NCBI GenBank assembly: GCA_010015655.1
Contig: ML976718.1
Span: 62,001 to 126,000 of the forward strand
Direction: 5' to 3'
Length of the DNA: 64,000 nt
DNA from: Bimuria novae-zelandiae CBS 107.79
Taxonomy: Eukaryota; Ascomycota; Dothideomycetes; Pleosporales; Didymosphaeriaceae
Below, piece after piece: positions 46,200 to 59,110 of the stretch. The position numbers and the translations under genes are program-made. Under the pieces are notes generated by a model. That model did not search any database. It was given only the letters and a program-made list of their open reading frames with translations, and was not told the DNA's origin. Position 1 is the first letter of the stretch, and every line of letters begins with the position of its first letter.

Positions 46200-49100
46200 A
46201 CTACATAGTGTTTTCTTTAAGTAGTATTATATCGTAAGTCTCTTTTCCTTTAAAACTTTCTCGTGTTATTTTAGTATAGTAGTAGTAATTATAGATTTTA
46301 TTTCGTGCCTTTTTTAAGAGCTGTTAGTAGTTCTTATAAAGTTTAAATTTAGGTTCTTATATATTTTCTAAGTGTGGGTATTCTTTCTACTTAACTAACT
46401 ACTCTTATAGAAACTTTTATCTTAAAAGTCTTTTTATCTTACTTCCTTATATCTTAAAAGTATTTTAACTTTAAATTTATTTTCTTCCTCTAGCTAGTAA
46501 TAGAAAGTTATCTTAACTAGTTTCTTAGGGTCTACAGGTTTAAGTTAGTCTATATAGAATACTAGATGTATTTTCGCGTCTAGTAGTAATTCTAATTAGT
46601 AGTTAACTAGTAATATTTATTTAATAATAAAAAATAGTCTAACCATAATATAATCTAGTTTCTTGTGCTTTTTCTTTTAGGTTTAAAGATTTTTCGTAAG
46701 TAGATATGCTTTATCCTTTTTTTATAGCTAAAGTGCCGTTTTTCTTTTTTAGTTTATATAGGAAATACTTTATTATTAAGCTTTCTTAAGGTTTTCTAAG
46801 AGTTGTGCATGTGGTTTTTTTATAGTTTCTATTATATTTATTACGTCTTCTATCTTAACTACTTTAAAAAGTATTTAATTAATGAAATATAGGTGTCTTT
46901 TGTAGTTTGCATAGAATAGTGTAAATCCTATTACTGCTAATATTTTGTTATTGTATGCCAATTATGCTATTAGTAATAAGGAAATCTAGTTATTCTTCTG
47001 GTTATTGCAGTAGATGCGTAGGTACGTCTTAATTATTTAGTTCGTACGTTCTGTTTGTCTGTTAGTTTGCGGATAATATGCAATTAATAGTTTTCGTTTT
47101 ATTTTAATAAGTGCTATAAGTGTTATCTAATAGTTTAAGGTAAAGAGCTTGTCTCTATCGCTAATAATTATCTTTAGAATACTATAGTATTATATAAGTT
47201 AATCTAGGATAAGGAATGCGAGTTCCTTTACTATAATTATTTTTTAGCATAGTAGTAATTCCACGTATTTGGTAAATTAATAGACAATATTTAGTATTAC
47301 GTTATAACTAATTCCTGTTACAGTATCTTTCGATCTTAGTAATCTTATAATAAAGTCTATAGCGATGTCTTCTTATAGTGTAACTAGTATTTAGATTACT
47401 TATATTTCTCTATACTTAAGATATATTGCATGCTTACTGCGCTGGCAATCTACGCATTTACGGATATATATAGTTACTACTTCTTTAATTCCTTTAAAGC
47501 TATAGTTTCGCTAGATAATTTCTATTATCTTTCTAATGCCTAGGTGTCCGTACACTAGGTCATCGTAGTATTATCGTATAATCTCTATCTATAGTTCCTT
47601 AGGTACTTCCCGTGTAAGTACGAGGAGTTAATTAAGTTTAGCTATTAGTTTTAGGAAACTATTAGGGTTCTATTACAATATTATAAAGTATGTCTTAACC
47701 TTTTCTCTTTTATTATTTATTCTGCTAAGAGTATCTACTTGTCTATTTTCTTTACTTAAGGTGTATATAATTTTAAATTTATACTATCCTAGTATCTTTA
47801 ACTATTTTACTAATTATTAAGTTAGTTGTTTTATAGTTATAAAGCGTGTAAGATTCTTATAGTTTATAAAGATTATAAACTCGAAGCAGCTATGTGCATA
47901 AATTCTTTAGTATTTTATAGCTTTTACTATTATTAGTAGTTCTTTATTATATACTTTATACTATAATTCTTCTAGTGTGAACTTATGTGCTATTTACTAT
48001 TCTTTTCTTATTTCGCGCATGCTCTAACCGCTAAGTCGCTTACATCTATTTTAATACGTAATAGTTAGTTACTTTAAAAATATATAACGACTAGTAGTGT
48101 AATATATACTTCTTATAGTATCTTAAGTACTTATTTATATTCTTTTATTTAGTTAAAAGGTCTATCTTTCTTCGTAAGGTTCGTAAGTAGTAGTGTAATC
48201 CTTAAGTAGTCCGTGATAAATTGCCTATTAAATTTATTAAATCTAAAGAAAGCTTATAATTTTTTTAGGTTAGTAAGTATTTTCTACTTCTTTACTTTCT
48301 TAATTTTTAAAGGGCTTACTTTAATGCCTTTAGTGTTAATAATATATCTTAGAAACTCTAGTTCTATAATATAGAATTTACATTTCTTAAGTTTTAGTTA
48401 TAGGTTAGTACTATTTAGCACTTATAGTACTATCTATACGTATTTCACGTGATTCTTTTCTTATTTAAAGAATATTAAGATAGTTCCTTAGTACGTTATT
48501 AATTATTACTTAAAATGTTACTAGTGCGTTCGTAAGTCTAAAGGGCATAACTTAGTACTTAAATAGTTTATATTAGGTTTAAAAGGCTATCTTCTACTTA
48601 TTACCTACTGCTATTCGTATAAGGTAGTATCTATCTTATAAGTTAAATTATATAAATATCCTTACTCGTCCTTGTCTGTCTTGAGACTCTTGTATGTTTA
48701 GTAGTAAGTATCTATTCTTAATTATTATATTATTTAGCTTCCTATAGTTAACATATAGACGTTGTGTTCCATCCTTCTTTATCGTAAATATTAAGGGTAA
48801 TATAGCTAGCAATTCTAATTTGCGTATTTATTACCTCTTAAGGGCTTTCTTTAAGAATTCGCGTGTCTATTAGAGTTCTTTTTTACTCTATTTATATAGT
48901 AGTCTAAAGGGCGGCGTTTTTCCCTCTTGAAGAATAATATAATAATTCTAGTATATATACTTAAAAAGGGCTTTTACTCCTTTCTCTTCCTAAAACAAAT
49001 AACTTTATTCTTTATATTTATTAGGGATATTAAGAGGTGTGCTATTCTCTTTATACTTACGCTTTATAACCTAGTAGTTCCTGCTAGCGTCTACTAAGTT

Positions 49101-50700
49101 AATTTTATATTTATTAACATTTAGTCCCAAGACTATATTATTAATATCTCTCTTATCTACTATTTTATTCTATTAATACGTAAGCTTTGCTTATAATATA
49201 TAGTTATAGCGCTTAAAAGATAGCGTTTATTTTTCCTAGTTAATTATAGGGTTATACTTCCTTAACTAGGATAATTCTAAAATTATATTATAGTTAGCTT
49301 CTTTAATAATATTAAGAGTAATTAATTCCTAGTATCTATAGATTATAAGGATAGTTTTATCTTCGTATTTAATTATTGCTTTGCCGGGCATTAGTTATCT
49401 ATTCGCGATATAAATTATATAGGGCATGGCCTTCTTACCCTCGTAGAGTCCTGCTCTATTAAGTACTTCTTTTAACACAGAGCTTTACTATGCTCCTAAG
49501 TCTAGCATAGCTTTTATCTATATTTCTTTAAGCTATACTAGTAGCCTAATTAATACTTAACTATTAGTAGTATTTACTTCTTTAAAGACGTTTTCCCGCC
49601 TAAGCCTAGGTCTAAAAAAGATATTTTCTTAGTTATTAGCTCTATAGGTTTAAGGTGTTCTTCTCTATTCTTCTCTTAATGCTACTACTAAGCTTTTTTT
49701 TAAGAAAGCTTTACTATCTTCTTCTTTTATTACTAATTTAATCCTAAGGGTTGTAGTCCTTTTTAGTATATAATTAAATCTATACGTTTTCTTTTATTTC
49801 CTATATTCTTTATAGTTAAGGTGTAAGCATGTTTGCTATATATCTAACACGCATTTTCTATTAACTAGTAATAATATTACCTAATTAATTACCTAGTTAA
49901 GGTATAAAAAGTATCGTGTTTTCCGTTTATCCTATAGATAAACCTTGTAATTAGCAATAGGGTAGTTAAACTATTTTTATCTATATTAGCGATATGTTTA
50001 GGGAAAGTAGCTATATTCCTTAGCTTAATAATAAAAGGTATATTAATCTTCTCTATAGGGGGCCTATTATATAGAACTGTGCGTAGGGTTGCGGTGGTCT
50101 AGATTGTACTATAGTTTATAGTTTAGGTTTTCGTTTAGGTATTTCTTCTTAAGGGTTTTATAGGCGTAGCTATAGTCTGCTATTTTACGTACTACTTTAC
50201 TAACTAAGTTAGGTTAGTAAGTATAGTAAAATACTGTAGTATAGCCTTATTATTTTATTATTATAAATCTAAAGTCTCCTTCCCTTAGTTAATATTCCTC
50301 TAAGAAGTTGAAAATATTTATTATTTTACTAGTAACTAGTTTGTTCTAGCTAGGATAAAGTATGAGAAATTAAGGTATTAGCTCTTTCTCTTTTTTATCT
50401 AAACCTTTGCATGTATCCTTGTAAAGTTGTAAGTTAGATAACCCTAATTATTCTAACTTTTTATTATAAATATTAATTTATTTAATAGTGTTTACTACCT
50501 ACTATTTTTCGTTAATAGTTTTTTCTTTATTAACGGTTAGTACGTTTAACTGCCTAGTGACCTTATTCTTAGATCTATAGTTCCTAGCTATATGGTCTGA
50601 TTTACCACATGTATAGCAAAGTCGTGCCCTGGTCCCTTGCTTATAGGTTTTATCTAGGGTACGTTCGTGTTTAGGCTTATAGAAGCCTTTTACCTTTCCT
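46200..50700 (-). pseudogene. gag-pol of element A2 (RIP-inactivated)
   Basis: Reverse-complement counterpart of the A3 coding region. The knuckle lies near 50600, RT around 48200-48800 and integrase around 46900-47700, aligned by order with A3. TAG/TAA codons are frequent, and no open stretch of useful length remains. The N-terminal gag part lies right of A3 at 57738-58300. Confidence 0.75.
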
Positions 50701-50936
50701 GTTCTTTTCTCTATTACGTTAACTTAGTAGTACTTGATTCTTTTTATTAGTTAGTAATTATAATTAGCTAAGTTTTTTCGCTATAACTACTACTTTAAGT
50801 TATAATAGTTATCCTTTATTATAAGTAGTTTATAGCCTTTTTTATTTTGGTTCCAGCGTAGGGCTTACTCTAGTTTATATTATTTATTATTAATTTAAGT
50901 TACTTATACTATAAGTGTTTTTAAAGTATTAGTTTT

Positions 50937-51368
50937 TGTTAGGATCCGTTAAACCCAACATGACGCGAGGCGGGGCATGGACACTTATCCATGCAACCAG
51001 CCAAGATTCCTTACTCAGCCACGGATCACGTGACCAAGTCACGCGTCCCAGGAATATCGGGCGTCCCAGAAGTATCTTGACACAGGGGACTTTGGGACTC
51101 TTGGGACATTTAGGACTCGTAGGACTAGTCATGTATATAGGGACGCGATGGTAGTCTTCTATTATCGTATTTAACCTGTTTATTAATCTATTATTTAGAT
51201 CTAAGTAAGTAACCTTGTTAATTTAATTATACTATATATACCTTCGATACTAACGCCCTAGTAACAAGCGCGAGCTATTACTACAACCCTCTCTTATCCT
51301 ACTAGTACTCCTACCTAAGAACTAACCTTAGCCCCTTAGGGATTAGCTATCTCTTTAGGATCTTAACA
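50937..51368 (+). repeat. 5' LTR of element A3
   Basis: 432 bp. Contains ATCACGTGACC and repeated GGGAC/GTCCC blocks (about 51025-51125). Differs from the 3' LTR mostly by transitions. Confidence 0.95.
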
Positions 51369-51415
51369 TCTTAAACACCCTTAATATAAGTACTACTAGG
51401 ACCCCTACCTCTTCC

Positions 51416-52500
51416 ATGGCTTCGGACAACCACGTTACCCTGATAGGGGATAGCAAGAATAAGGCACATAAACCTAACTTATATAATAGCAACTACACTT
51501 TTCTTGACACCTAGCTTTTACAGCTAGACCTCTACTTCTTTAACCAGAACTAAGACTTTAAAGATAGGAAGAAGGTTATCTTCGCTATAATATACATGCG
51601 AGGAAGCGCTAAAGAATAGATCTATCCCTACCTAGTTAAGTATTTAGATATAGATCCCGATAATAACAACGAGGAGTACGTTAACAGACATGCTAATATA
51701 ATTAATATTATTAAAAACTACGACAACTTTAAGACATGCCTTTAATAAACATTTAGAATTGCTAATAAAATAGCTATCGCTAGACGTGCGATCTAAATAA
51801 TTAGACAACACTAATTTATAGCTAAATATATAGCTACGTTTCGCAAGTATGCCGTATAACTTAACTAGGAGGATAAATCTCTTAAGATTATATACTAATA
51901 AAGTCTTAAACGCAACGTGCAAGAGGAACTTTTTTATAGTAGTATAAAAGTAAAGACCTTAGAGGAACTATACGAAGAGACTATTTATATTAATAAGGAA
52001 TAGTTTGCCTTGTAAGAAGAATTCCGTAAGAACCTAAGGAACGCTAGTTTCAGATAATAGGCACCTATAGTCTATAGGGTGCTACTAAAAGCACCTTAAC
52101 GCCAGTAACGCAACTATTACAGACCCTAACCTATAGAAAATATCTAGTTTAATAACCTAGAAAAGGGAACGGGAAAGGCTATAGGCTTCTAAAAGCCTAA
52201 CTAACGTATCTTAGATGGAACCTAACGACAGGGGACCGAGACGCGTAAATGCTTTATATGTAGTAAATTAGGCCACATCGCCAGGAACTGCAGATCTAAG
52301 AACAAGATTATTAGGTAGCTAAACGTACTAATCGTTATTAAAAAAGAAACTACTAACGAAGAATAGCAGGTAATAAACACTATTAGGCAGATTAACATCC
52401 ACGACGAAGAATCGGAGCGATTAGAGTTACTTAACTTATAACTCTACAAGGATATAGCTAAAGGTTTAGATAAAAAAGGAAAGGAGAAGGAAATAATACC
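51416..52500 (+). pseudogene. gag of element A3
   Basis: Starts at ATG 51416 (MASDNHVTLIGDSKNK...). The capsid region is broken by TAG/TAA codons. The CCHC knuckle at 52250-52291 (CFICSKLGHIARNC) keeps all four metal ligands, unlike the copies in A', A2 and A5. Gag would form the particle and package the RNA. Confidence 0.85.
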
Positions 52501-53239
52501 TTAATCTTCTACACTTTACCCTAGCTAAAGCAAACCTGTTACTAATAAAATAATAAATGTTTTTGACTTCTTAGAAAAACACTAACTAAGGGAAGGAGAC
52601 TTCAGGTTTATAGTAATAAAATAATAAGACTATATAGCCACATTTTACCATGCTTACCAACTTAACTTAGTTAGTAAAGTAGAACGGGAATAGGCAGACT
52701 ATCGCTACGCTCACGAAGACCCTAAGAAGAAATACCTAAATAAAAGCCCGAACTACGAACTATAGTACGACCTGGACTACTGCAACCCTACGCATGAGAC
52801 CCTATAATAGACCCTCTATAAAGAAGACTAATGTACCTTTTATTACCAAGCTAAGGAATATAGCTACTTTCCCTAAATATACTAATAATGCTAATAAAAG
52901 TGGTTTAACTGCCCTATCGCCTACTATAATGTTTACCTTTAGGATAAGCACGAAACGCGATACTTTCTACACTTTAACTAAGCGCTAAACTAAGTAATAT
53001 TACTACTAGTTAATAGAAAATACGTATTAGACAAATAGCAAACATGCTTACACCCTAATTACGAGGAATACAAAGAGCAAAAGGGAAAGCATAGGTTTAA
53101 TTACATACTAAAAGGGACTACGACCCTTAGGATTAAAACAGTAATAAAGAAAGAAGACGGTAAAGCTCTCCTAAAAGAGGCCTAGTAGCAGCCTTAAGAG
53201 AAGAAGAAGGAAGAACACCTTAAGCCTATAAAGCTACCT

Positions 53240-56200
53240 ACAGAAAAGATGTCTTTTTTAGACCTAAGCTCTAGCGGGAAAATGCCTTTAAAGAACTAAA
53301 TACTACTAATAGTTAGGCATTAATTAAGCTACTAGTATAGCTTAAAGGAATATAGATAAAAGCCATGCTAGACTTAGGAGCATAGGAAAGTTATGTATTA
53401 AGAAAAGCACTTAATAGAGCAGGACTCTATAAGCGCAAGAAGGCTATACCCTATGCTATCTATATCGCGAATAGACAACTAATGCCTGGCAAAGCAACAA
53501 TTAAATACAAGGTTAAAACTACCCTCACGATCTATAGATACTAGGAATTAATTACCCTCGACGTTATTAAGGAAGCTAATTATAATATAATCCTAAGATT
53601 ACACTGGTTAAGGAAGCACAACCCTATAGTTAACTAAGAAAAAAAAGAGCTATCCTTTAAGCGCTGCAACTGTGCATTATAAGTAAAGCCTACGTATTAA
53701 TAGAGTATAATAGTAAATAAGAAAGCTATTAATAACATAGTCTCGCGACTAAAAGTTAATAAATACAAAACTAACTTAGTAGACGCTAGCAGGAACTACT
53801 AGGTTATAAAGCGCAAGTACGAAGAAAATAGCACACCTTTTAATATCCTTAATAAATATAAAGAATAGAGTTATTTATTTTAGGAAGAGAAAGAAGCAAA
53901 CGCCCTTCCTAAGTATACACACTAAGATTATTGTATTATTCTTGAAGAGGGAAAAACGCCACCCTTCGGACCACTATACGGACAAAGCGTAAAGGAACTC
54001 TAATAGACACGCGAATTCCTAAAGAAAGCCCTTAAAAAGTAATAGATACGTAAGTTAAAATCGCTAGTAGTATTACCCTTAATATTCGTTGTAAAGAAGG
54101 ATGGAACGCAACGTCTATACATTAACTATAAAAGGCTAAACAACATGACAATTAAGAATAAATACCTATTATTAAATATACAAGAGTCTTAAGACAGGCT
54201 AGGACGAGCTAAGATATTTACACAATTCAACCTATAAGATAGATACCACCTTATATAAATAGCAGAAGGTGATAAGTGGAAGATAGCTTTCTAAACTAGA
54301 TATAGACTATTTAAGTACTAAGTCATGCCTTTTAGACTCACGAACGCACTAGCAACGTTTTAAGTAATAATTAATAACATGCTAAGAAACTACCTTAAAA
54401 TATTTATAGTTGCCTACCTTAATGATATCCTAGTATTCTCTAAATAAGAGAAGGATCATGTATAACACGTATAAATAGTACTACGAGCGCTAGATAGCGC
54501 TAACTTATAATTAAAACTTAAAAAATATAAATTCTATGTTACGGAACTAGAGTTCCTAGGACATGTTATTAACACTAAAGGTATTTAAGTAAGCCCTTTA
54601 AAAATTAAGGAAGTAAAGAAGTAGAAATTACCTACTAATTTTAAAAAAGTACAAGCATTTCTTAAATTCACGGGATTTAATAGATAATTTATTATAGACT
54701 ACTCTAGAATCACACTACCACTCATAAACCTTACGAAAAAAAAATAAACCTTTTAATTAGACAAAAGAATATAAGCAGGCATTCTAAACACTATAAAAAG
54801 CATGTATTACGCCACCAGTCCTTATACACTTCTAGGATAATAAACCGTTACGTATTAAAACAGACGCAAGCGACCTAGCGGTCGGAGCATGCGCAAAATA
54901 AGAAAAAAATGGCAAATAGCACCTAGTTACATACTACGCACACAAGTTCACATTAGAAGAATTACAGTATAAAGTACACGATAAAGAACTACTCGCAATA
55001 GTAAAAGTTATTAAATACTAGAGGATCTACGTACATAGTTATTTAGAACTTACCATCTTTACAGACTATAAGAACCTTACACGCTTTATAACTATAAAAG
55101 AACTAACCTAACGACAAGCAAGATAGTTAAAAGCACTAGGATAATATAAATTTAAAATTATATATACTTTAGGTAAAGAAAACAGACGAGTAGATGCTCT
55201 TAGTAGAATAAATAATAAAGGAGAAAAGGTTAAAACCTACTTTATAATACTAAAGTAAAACCCTAATAGCTTCTTAGGACTAATAGTAGAACTTAATCAA
55301 CTCCTTATACTTACACGAGAAGTACCTAAGGAACAATAAATAGAGGTTATACGACAACACCACAATAACCCTGTATATAGACACCCAGGAATTAGAAAAA
55401 CGATAGAACTAATCTAGAGGAACTATAGTTTTAAAGGAATTAAGGAAGTAGTAGCAACCTACATACGCAAATGTGCGGAATGCCAGCGTAATAAACACGT
55501 AACACATTTTAAGTACGGAGAGATGCAAGCTATTTAGATACCTACAGCACTATGGGAAGATATTGCAATAGACTTTATTATAGGATTGCTAAAGTCGAAG
55601 GATCCTATAAATGGAGTAAGTTACGACGCAATACTAGTAATCGTATGTAGATTTACCAAGTACGTGGAACTACTACTATGTAAAAAGATAATAATAGCAA
55701 CGGAACTAGCGTTCCTTATTCTAAACTAACTTATACGACACCATGGCATCCCTAAAATAATTATTAGCAATAGAGACAAGCTCTTTACTTTAAACTACTA
55801 GATAATACTTATAGCACTAATTAGAATAAAACGAAAACTATTAACAGCATATTATCCGCAGACCGACGGACAAACAGAACGTATAAATTAAATAATTAAA
55901 ACGTACCTACGCATCTACTATAATAACTAGAAGAATAACCAGATTTCCTTATTACTTATAGCATAACTAGCATATAATAACAAGATATTAGTAGTAACAG
56001 GATTTACACTATTTTATGTAAACTACGGAAGATACTTACATCTCTTTAACTAAACACTTCCTATAATAATTAAGACAAAAGAGGTAATAAATATAGCAGA
56101 AAATATAAAAAAAAACACACGCACAACTCTAAAAGAACCTGAAGAAAGCTTAATAGTAAAGCATTTCCTACACGAACTAAAAAAGAAAAACAGCACCTTA

Positions 56201-56700
56201 GCTAAAGAAGGGGGATAAAGCATACCTGCTTACGAAAAATCTTTAAATCTAGAAGAAAAAGCACAAGAAACTAGACTATATTAAGGTTAGGCTATTTTTT
56301 ATTATTAAATAAATATCACTAGTTAACTATTAATTGGAATTACCCCCAGACGCAAAGATACACCTAGTATTCTATATAGACTAACTCGAACCCGCAGACC
56401 CCGAAACACTAGTTAAAATAACCTTCTATTACTAGCTAGAGGAAGAAAATAAATTTAAAGTTAAAATACTCCTAGGGTACAAGGAAGTAGGATAAGAAGA
56501 CTTCTAAAATAATAAGTTCCTGCAAGAATAGTTAGTTAAGTAAAAAGGCTACCTACACTTAGAAAATATATAAGAACCTAAGTCCAAACTCCGTAAGAAT
56601 TACCAGCGACTCTTAAAGAAGGCACGAGGCAAGATCTATAACTACTACTACTATACTAGAGTAACAAGAGAAAGCTTTAAAGGGAACGAGACTTACGCCA
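53240..56700 (+). pseudogene. pol of element A3: protease, RT, RNase H, integrase, chromodomain
   Basis: The protease motif MLDLGA lies near 53368. RT is at about 53950-54640, with YLND at 54415-54426 instead of YLDD (G-to-A). RNase H is at about 54855-55215 (KTDASDLAVGAC, TDYKNLTRF, RVDALSR). The integrase is at about 55340-55900: HPGIRKTIEL, CAECQRNKH with intact Cys pair, IDFIIGLLKS, and YYPQTDGQTERIN with the Glu of DDE present. A chromodomain-like tail lies near 56440-56590 (L.K.KGYLHLEN). Many RIP stops, so inactive. Confidence 0.9.
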
Positions 56701-56759
56701 CGATAATGCTAAAGGAGAATACTACGCGGCAGACAAGGAGGGCTTCGACCAAATAAAGG

Positions 56760-57240
56760 ACTAGTCTACCACCTCGGCACTAAGAGCAGCGTCCGGGTTA
56801 ACTAACACCGCTGCCTGAGCCAGTTCCTCTAGGGCCTCTAACTCGTCCACAGTGGACATGCCACGGTTAAACAACTCTTGTTCTTTCTAACGTAGTTTCT
56901 TACGCTGATCGCGCAACCGCGCTATCTTCTCTCGTGCCAGACAAGCACGCAGGAGCGCTGCGTAAGCGAGCTCTTCTTCCACCCGAAGTTTTGCCTCCTC
57001 CTCAGCCTCCAATTTTTCTAATCTTTCTAACTTGGCATCTATCTTCGAGTAATCTAGCAAAGGAATATCCTCCGGCTTACATTTCTAATTGCCGTACTAA
57101 ACACAGTTAGTACACTTTAAATGTAGCAATAATAGCTAATAAGGCAATTACTTCTTAGCGCAGTACGTATAAGCAACTATAGTAAATACGTAACTTTGCT
57201 CGAGACAATTAGCTTATAAATAACGGTATTAGGCAGATCA
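56760..57240 (-). pseudogene. Antisense accessory ORF of element A3, unknown function
   Basis: The minus-strand frame between the end of pol and the 3' LTR, opposite to gag-pol. Its N-terminal part has a Cys motif (H-L-K-C-x2-C-x6-C-K-P, about 57078-57125) and is followed by a strongly charged helix-like region (about 56900-57055: KLERLEKLEAEEEAKLRVEE then REKIARLRDQRKKL). It ends with an acidic/Ala-rich tail (VDELEALEELAQAA). Only TAG codons at presumed Gln/Trp positions break it, and this segment is the GC-richest, least mutated part of the element. The Cys motif plus coiled coil could bind nucleic acid or Gag; no family recognised. Confidence 0.6.
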
Positions 57241-57300
57241 AGAAAGCGGCTTTACGGGTAGTTAACTTATAAGGACATTAAGTCTAGAAGGGGAAGTTAA

Positions 57301-57732
57301 TGTTAGGATCCGTTAAACCTAACATAACGCGAGGCGGGGCATAGACACTTATCCGTGCAACTAGCTAAGATTCCTTACTTAGCCACGGATCACGTGACCA
57401 AGTCACGCGTCCCAGGAATATCGGGCGTCCTAGAAGTATCTTGGCACAGGGGACTTTGGGACTCTTAGGACATTTAGGACTCGTGGGACTAGTCATGTAT
57501 ATAGGGACGCAATAGTAGTCTTCTATTATCGTGTTTAACCTGTTTATTAATCTATCGTGTAGATCTAAGTAAGCAACCTTGTTAATTTAATTGTACTATA
57601 CACACCTTTAATACTAACGCCCTAGTGACAAGCGCGAGCTATTACTACAACCCTCTCTTGTCCTACTAGTACTCCTGCCCGAGAACCAACCTTAGCCCCT
57701 TAGGGATTATCTATCTCTTTGGGATCTTAACA
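57301..57732 (+). repeat. 3' LTR of element A3
   Basis: 432 bp with the same ends as the 5' LTR, followed by GTTTT. Confidence 0.95.
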
Positions 57733-57737
57733 GTTTT

Positions 57738-58312
57738 CACTTTACTGCGCAATAGTTCTTTGCGTATATATTATTTTAATCCCTTTTAAAATATAGTTAT
57801 AAGACTATTATTATTCTAGGTAATTTAATTAGCGTTCTTGCAGAATTCAGATTTATATTTAGCTACTAAATAGATTTATCTAAGTTATTAAATATTTCGT
57901 TCGTCGATAGCTTTCTAGTTAGTAATTTTAAAGTATTATTTAACCTTAGTATAAAAGGTATTATATTTTTTATAATCTTATCTATAGCGTCGCCTTCTAT
58001 ATTAGCTCTATCCAGGTATTAATTAATGTAAGGACGAATCTACTTCAAAGCCTCTTCCTTTATATAGGTAAAGATAAATATAGTTTTATTAGTATCTTTT
58101 TATTCTTTCTTTTTTCGTGAAAGTATAGGTTAAGTTACAAGATCTATAGTTCTATATAATTACGTTTACTATAAAAGATATTAAGCTTTTTATAAAAGCT
58201 CTTAGTTCCTTCTCTAGCTATAGTAATACTTATTTTATTAAGAGTATCTATTCTAGTATTTATTATGTTAGTAAAAAAGGTATCGTTAACGTTTATATTA
58301 AGGGTGTTTAAG
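57738..58312 (-). pseudogene. 5' leader and N-terminal gag of element A2
   Basis: Continuation of A2 on the right side of A3, matching the reverse complement of the A-family sequence just inside the 5' LTR. Heavily mutated. Confidence 0.65.
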
Positions 58313-58313
58313 A

Positions 58314-58744
58314 TAATAAATCCTAAAGGGATAGCTAGTCTTAAAAGGCTAAGGTTAGTTCTCGAGCAAGCGTATTAGTAATATAAGTAAAAAGTATAGT
58401 AATAGCTTGCGCTTATTACTAGGACGTTAGTATTAAAAGTATATATAGTATAATTAAATTAATAAGGTTGCTTCTTAGATCTAAACAATAGATTAATAAA
58501 TAGGTTAAATATAATAGTAGAAGATCGCTATCGCGTTCCTATATACATAACTAGTCCTATAGATCCTATAAGTCCCAGGTGTCCTAAAGTCCCATGTGCC
58601 AAGATACTTCTGGGACGCCCGATATTTCTGGGACGCGTGACTAAGTCACGTGACTCGTGGCTGAGTCAGGAATCTTGGCTGGTCGCACGGATAAATGTCC
58701 TTGCCCCGCCCCGCGTCATGTTGGGGTTTTAACGGATCCTAACA
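58314..58744 (-). repeat. 5' LTR of element A2
   Basis: 431 bp. The outer end TCCTAACA lies next to the target duplication GCACC (58745-58749). Contains GTGACTAAGTCACGTGACTC and GGGAC blocks near 58590-58660. Confidence 0.92.
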
Positions 58745-58837
58745 GCACCCTTTCTTTGCTTTTTTCTTATTACTACGCCCTATAAAGTCCTTTAGGATAG
58801 CTAGTTACTAGCTATTAGTAGTTATAAAAACTTTTTT

Positions 58838-59110
58838 CTGCTCTATGTCACAAAGCGTGGGTCGAGAGCTAACGATAGCCCTAGACAGCACCCGACAGTG
58901 CCTGACAGCACGCGACAGCGCTAGATCAGGCATGACAGCGAATGACAGTGCTGGACTAGCGCGTGACAGCGCGAGACAGGGCTCGACTGGCGCTGTTAGG
59001 GTTTTCACCCTATTTATCCCCCTCGCCCTAGCCCTTCTTTCCTCCCTAAGGGATCGCCTTAGTACTGTTGATAGATTGAGTGACACGCAGTCGGGGTCAT
59101 TTTTACACTA
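58838..59110. repeat. GC-rich block with degenerate GACAGCNC repeats
   Basis: Inside DNA element B. About 20 irregular repeats of (G/C)GACAGCGC/ACAGTGC-type words lie between 58880 and 58990, then ordinary sequence up to about 59110. It is bounded by TGTCAC (58846) and GTGACA (59080) words but has no convincing target duplication. Overlapping short frames on both strands follow from the repeat and are not called genes. Confidence 0.45.

Larger units (their letters stand above)
50937..57732 (+). mobile_element. Complete Ty3/gypsy chromovirus A3 (6796 bp)
   Basis: Two 432 bp LTRs (50937-51368, 57301-57732; TGTTAGGATCC...GGATCTTAACA) and the perfect duplication GTTTT (50932-50936, 57733-57737). 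It is inserted in the opposite orientation inside A2 and is therefore the youngest full element of the nest. The order is gag, protease, RT, RNase H, integrase, chromodomain-like tail, then an antisense ORF before the 3' LTR. Coding parts are RIP-mutated, but the gag start and CCHC knuckle survive. Confidence 0.96.
45191..58744 (-). mobile_element. Complete Ty3/gypsy chromovirus A2 (reverse), split by element A3
   Basis: LTRs at 45191-45622 (432 bp) and 58314-58744 (431 bp) and the perfect duplication GCACC (45186-45190, 58745-58749) define it. After removing A3 (50937-57732 plus the duplicated GTTTT) the element is 6753 bp, close to the 6796 bp of A3. The minus strand carries gag (knuckle near 50577-50618, CYTCGKSDHIARNY), protease, RT, RNase H and integrase down to about 46200. 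An opposite-strand ORF lies at about 45650-46165. It is more heavily RIP-mutated than A3. Confidence 0.93.
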
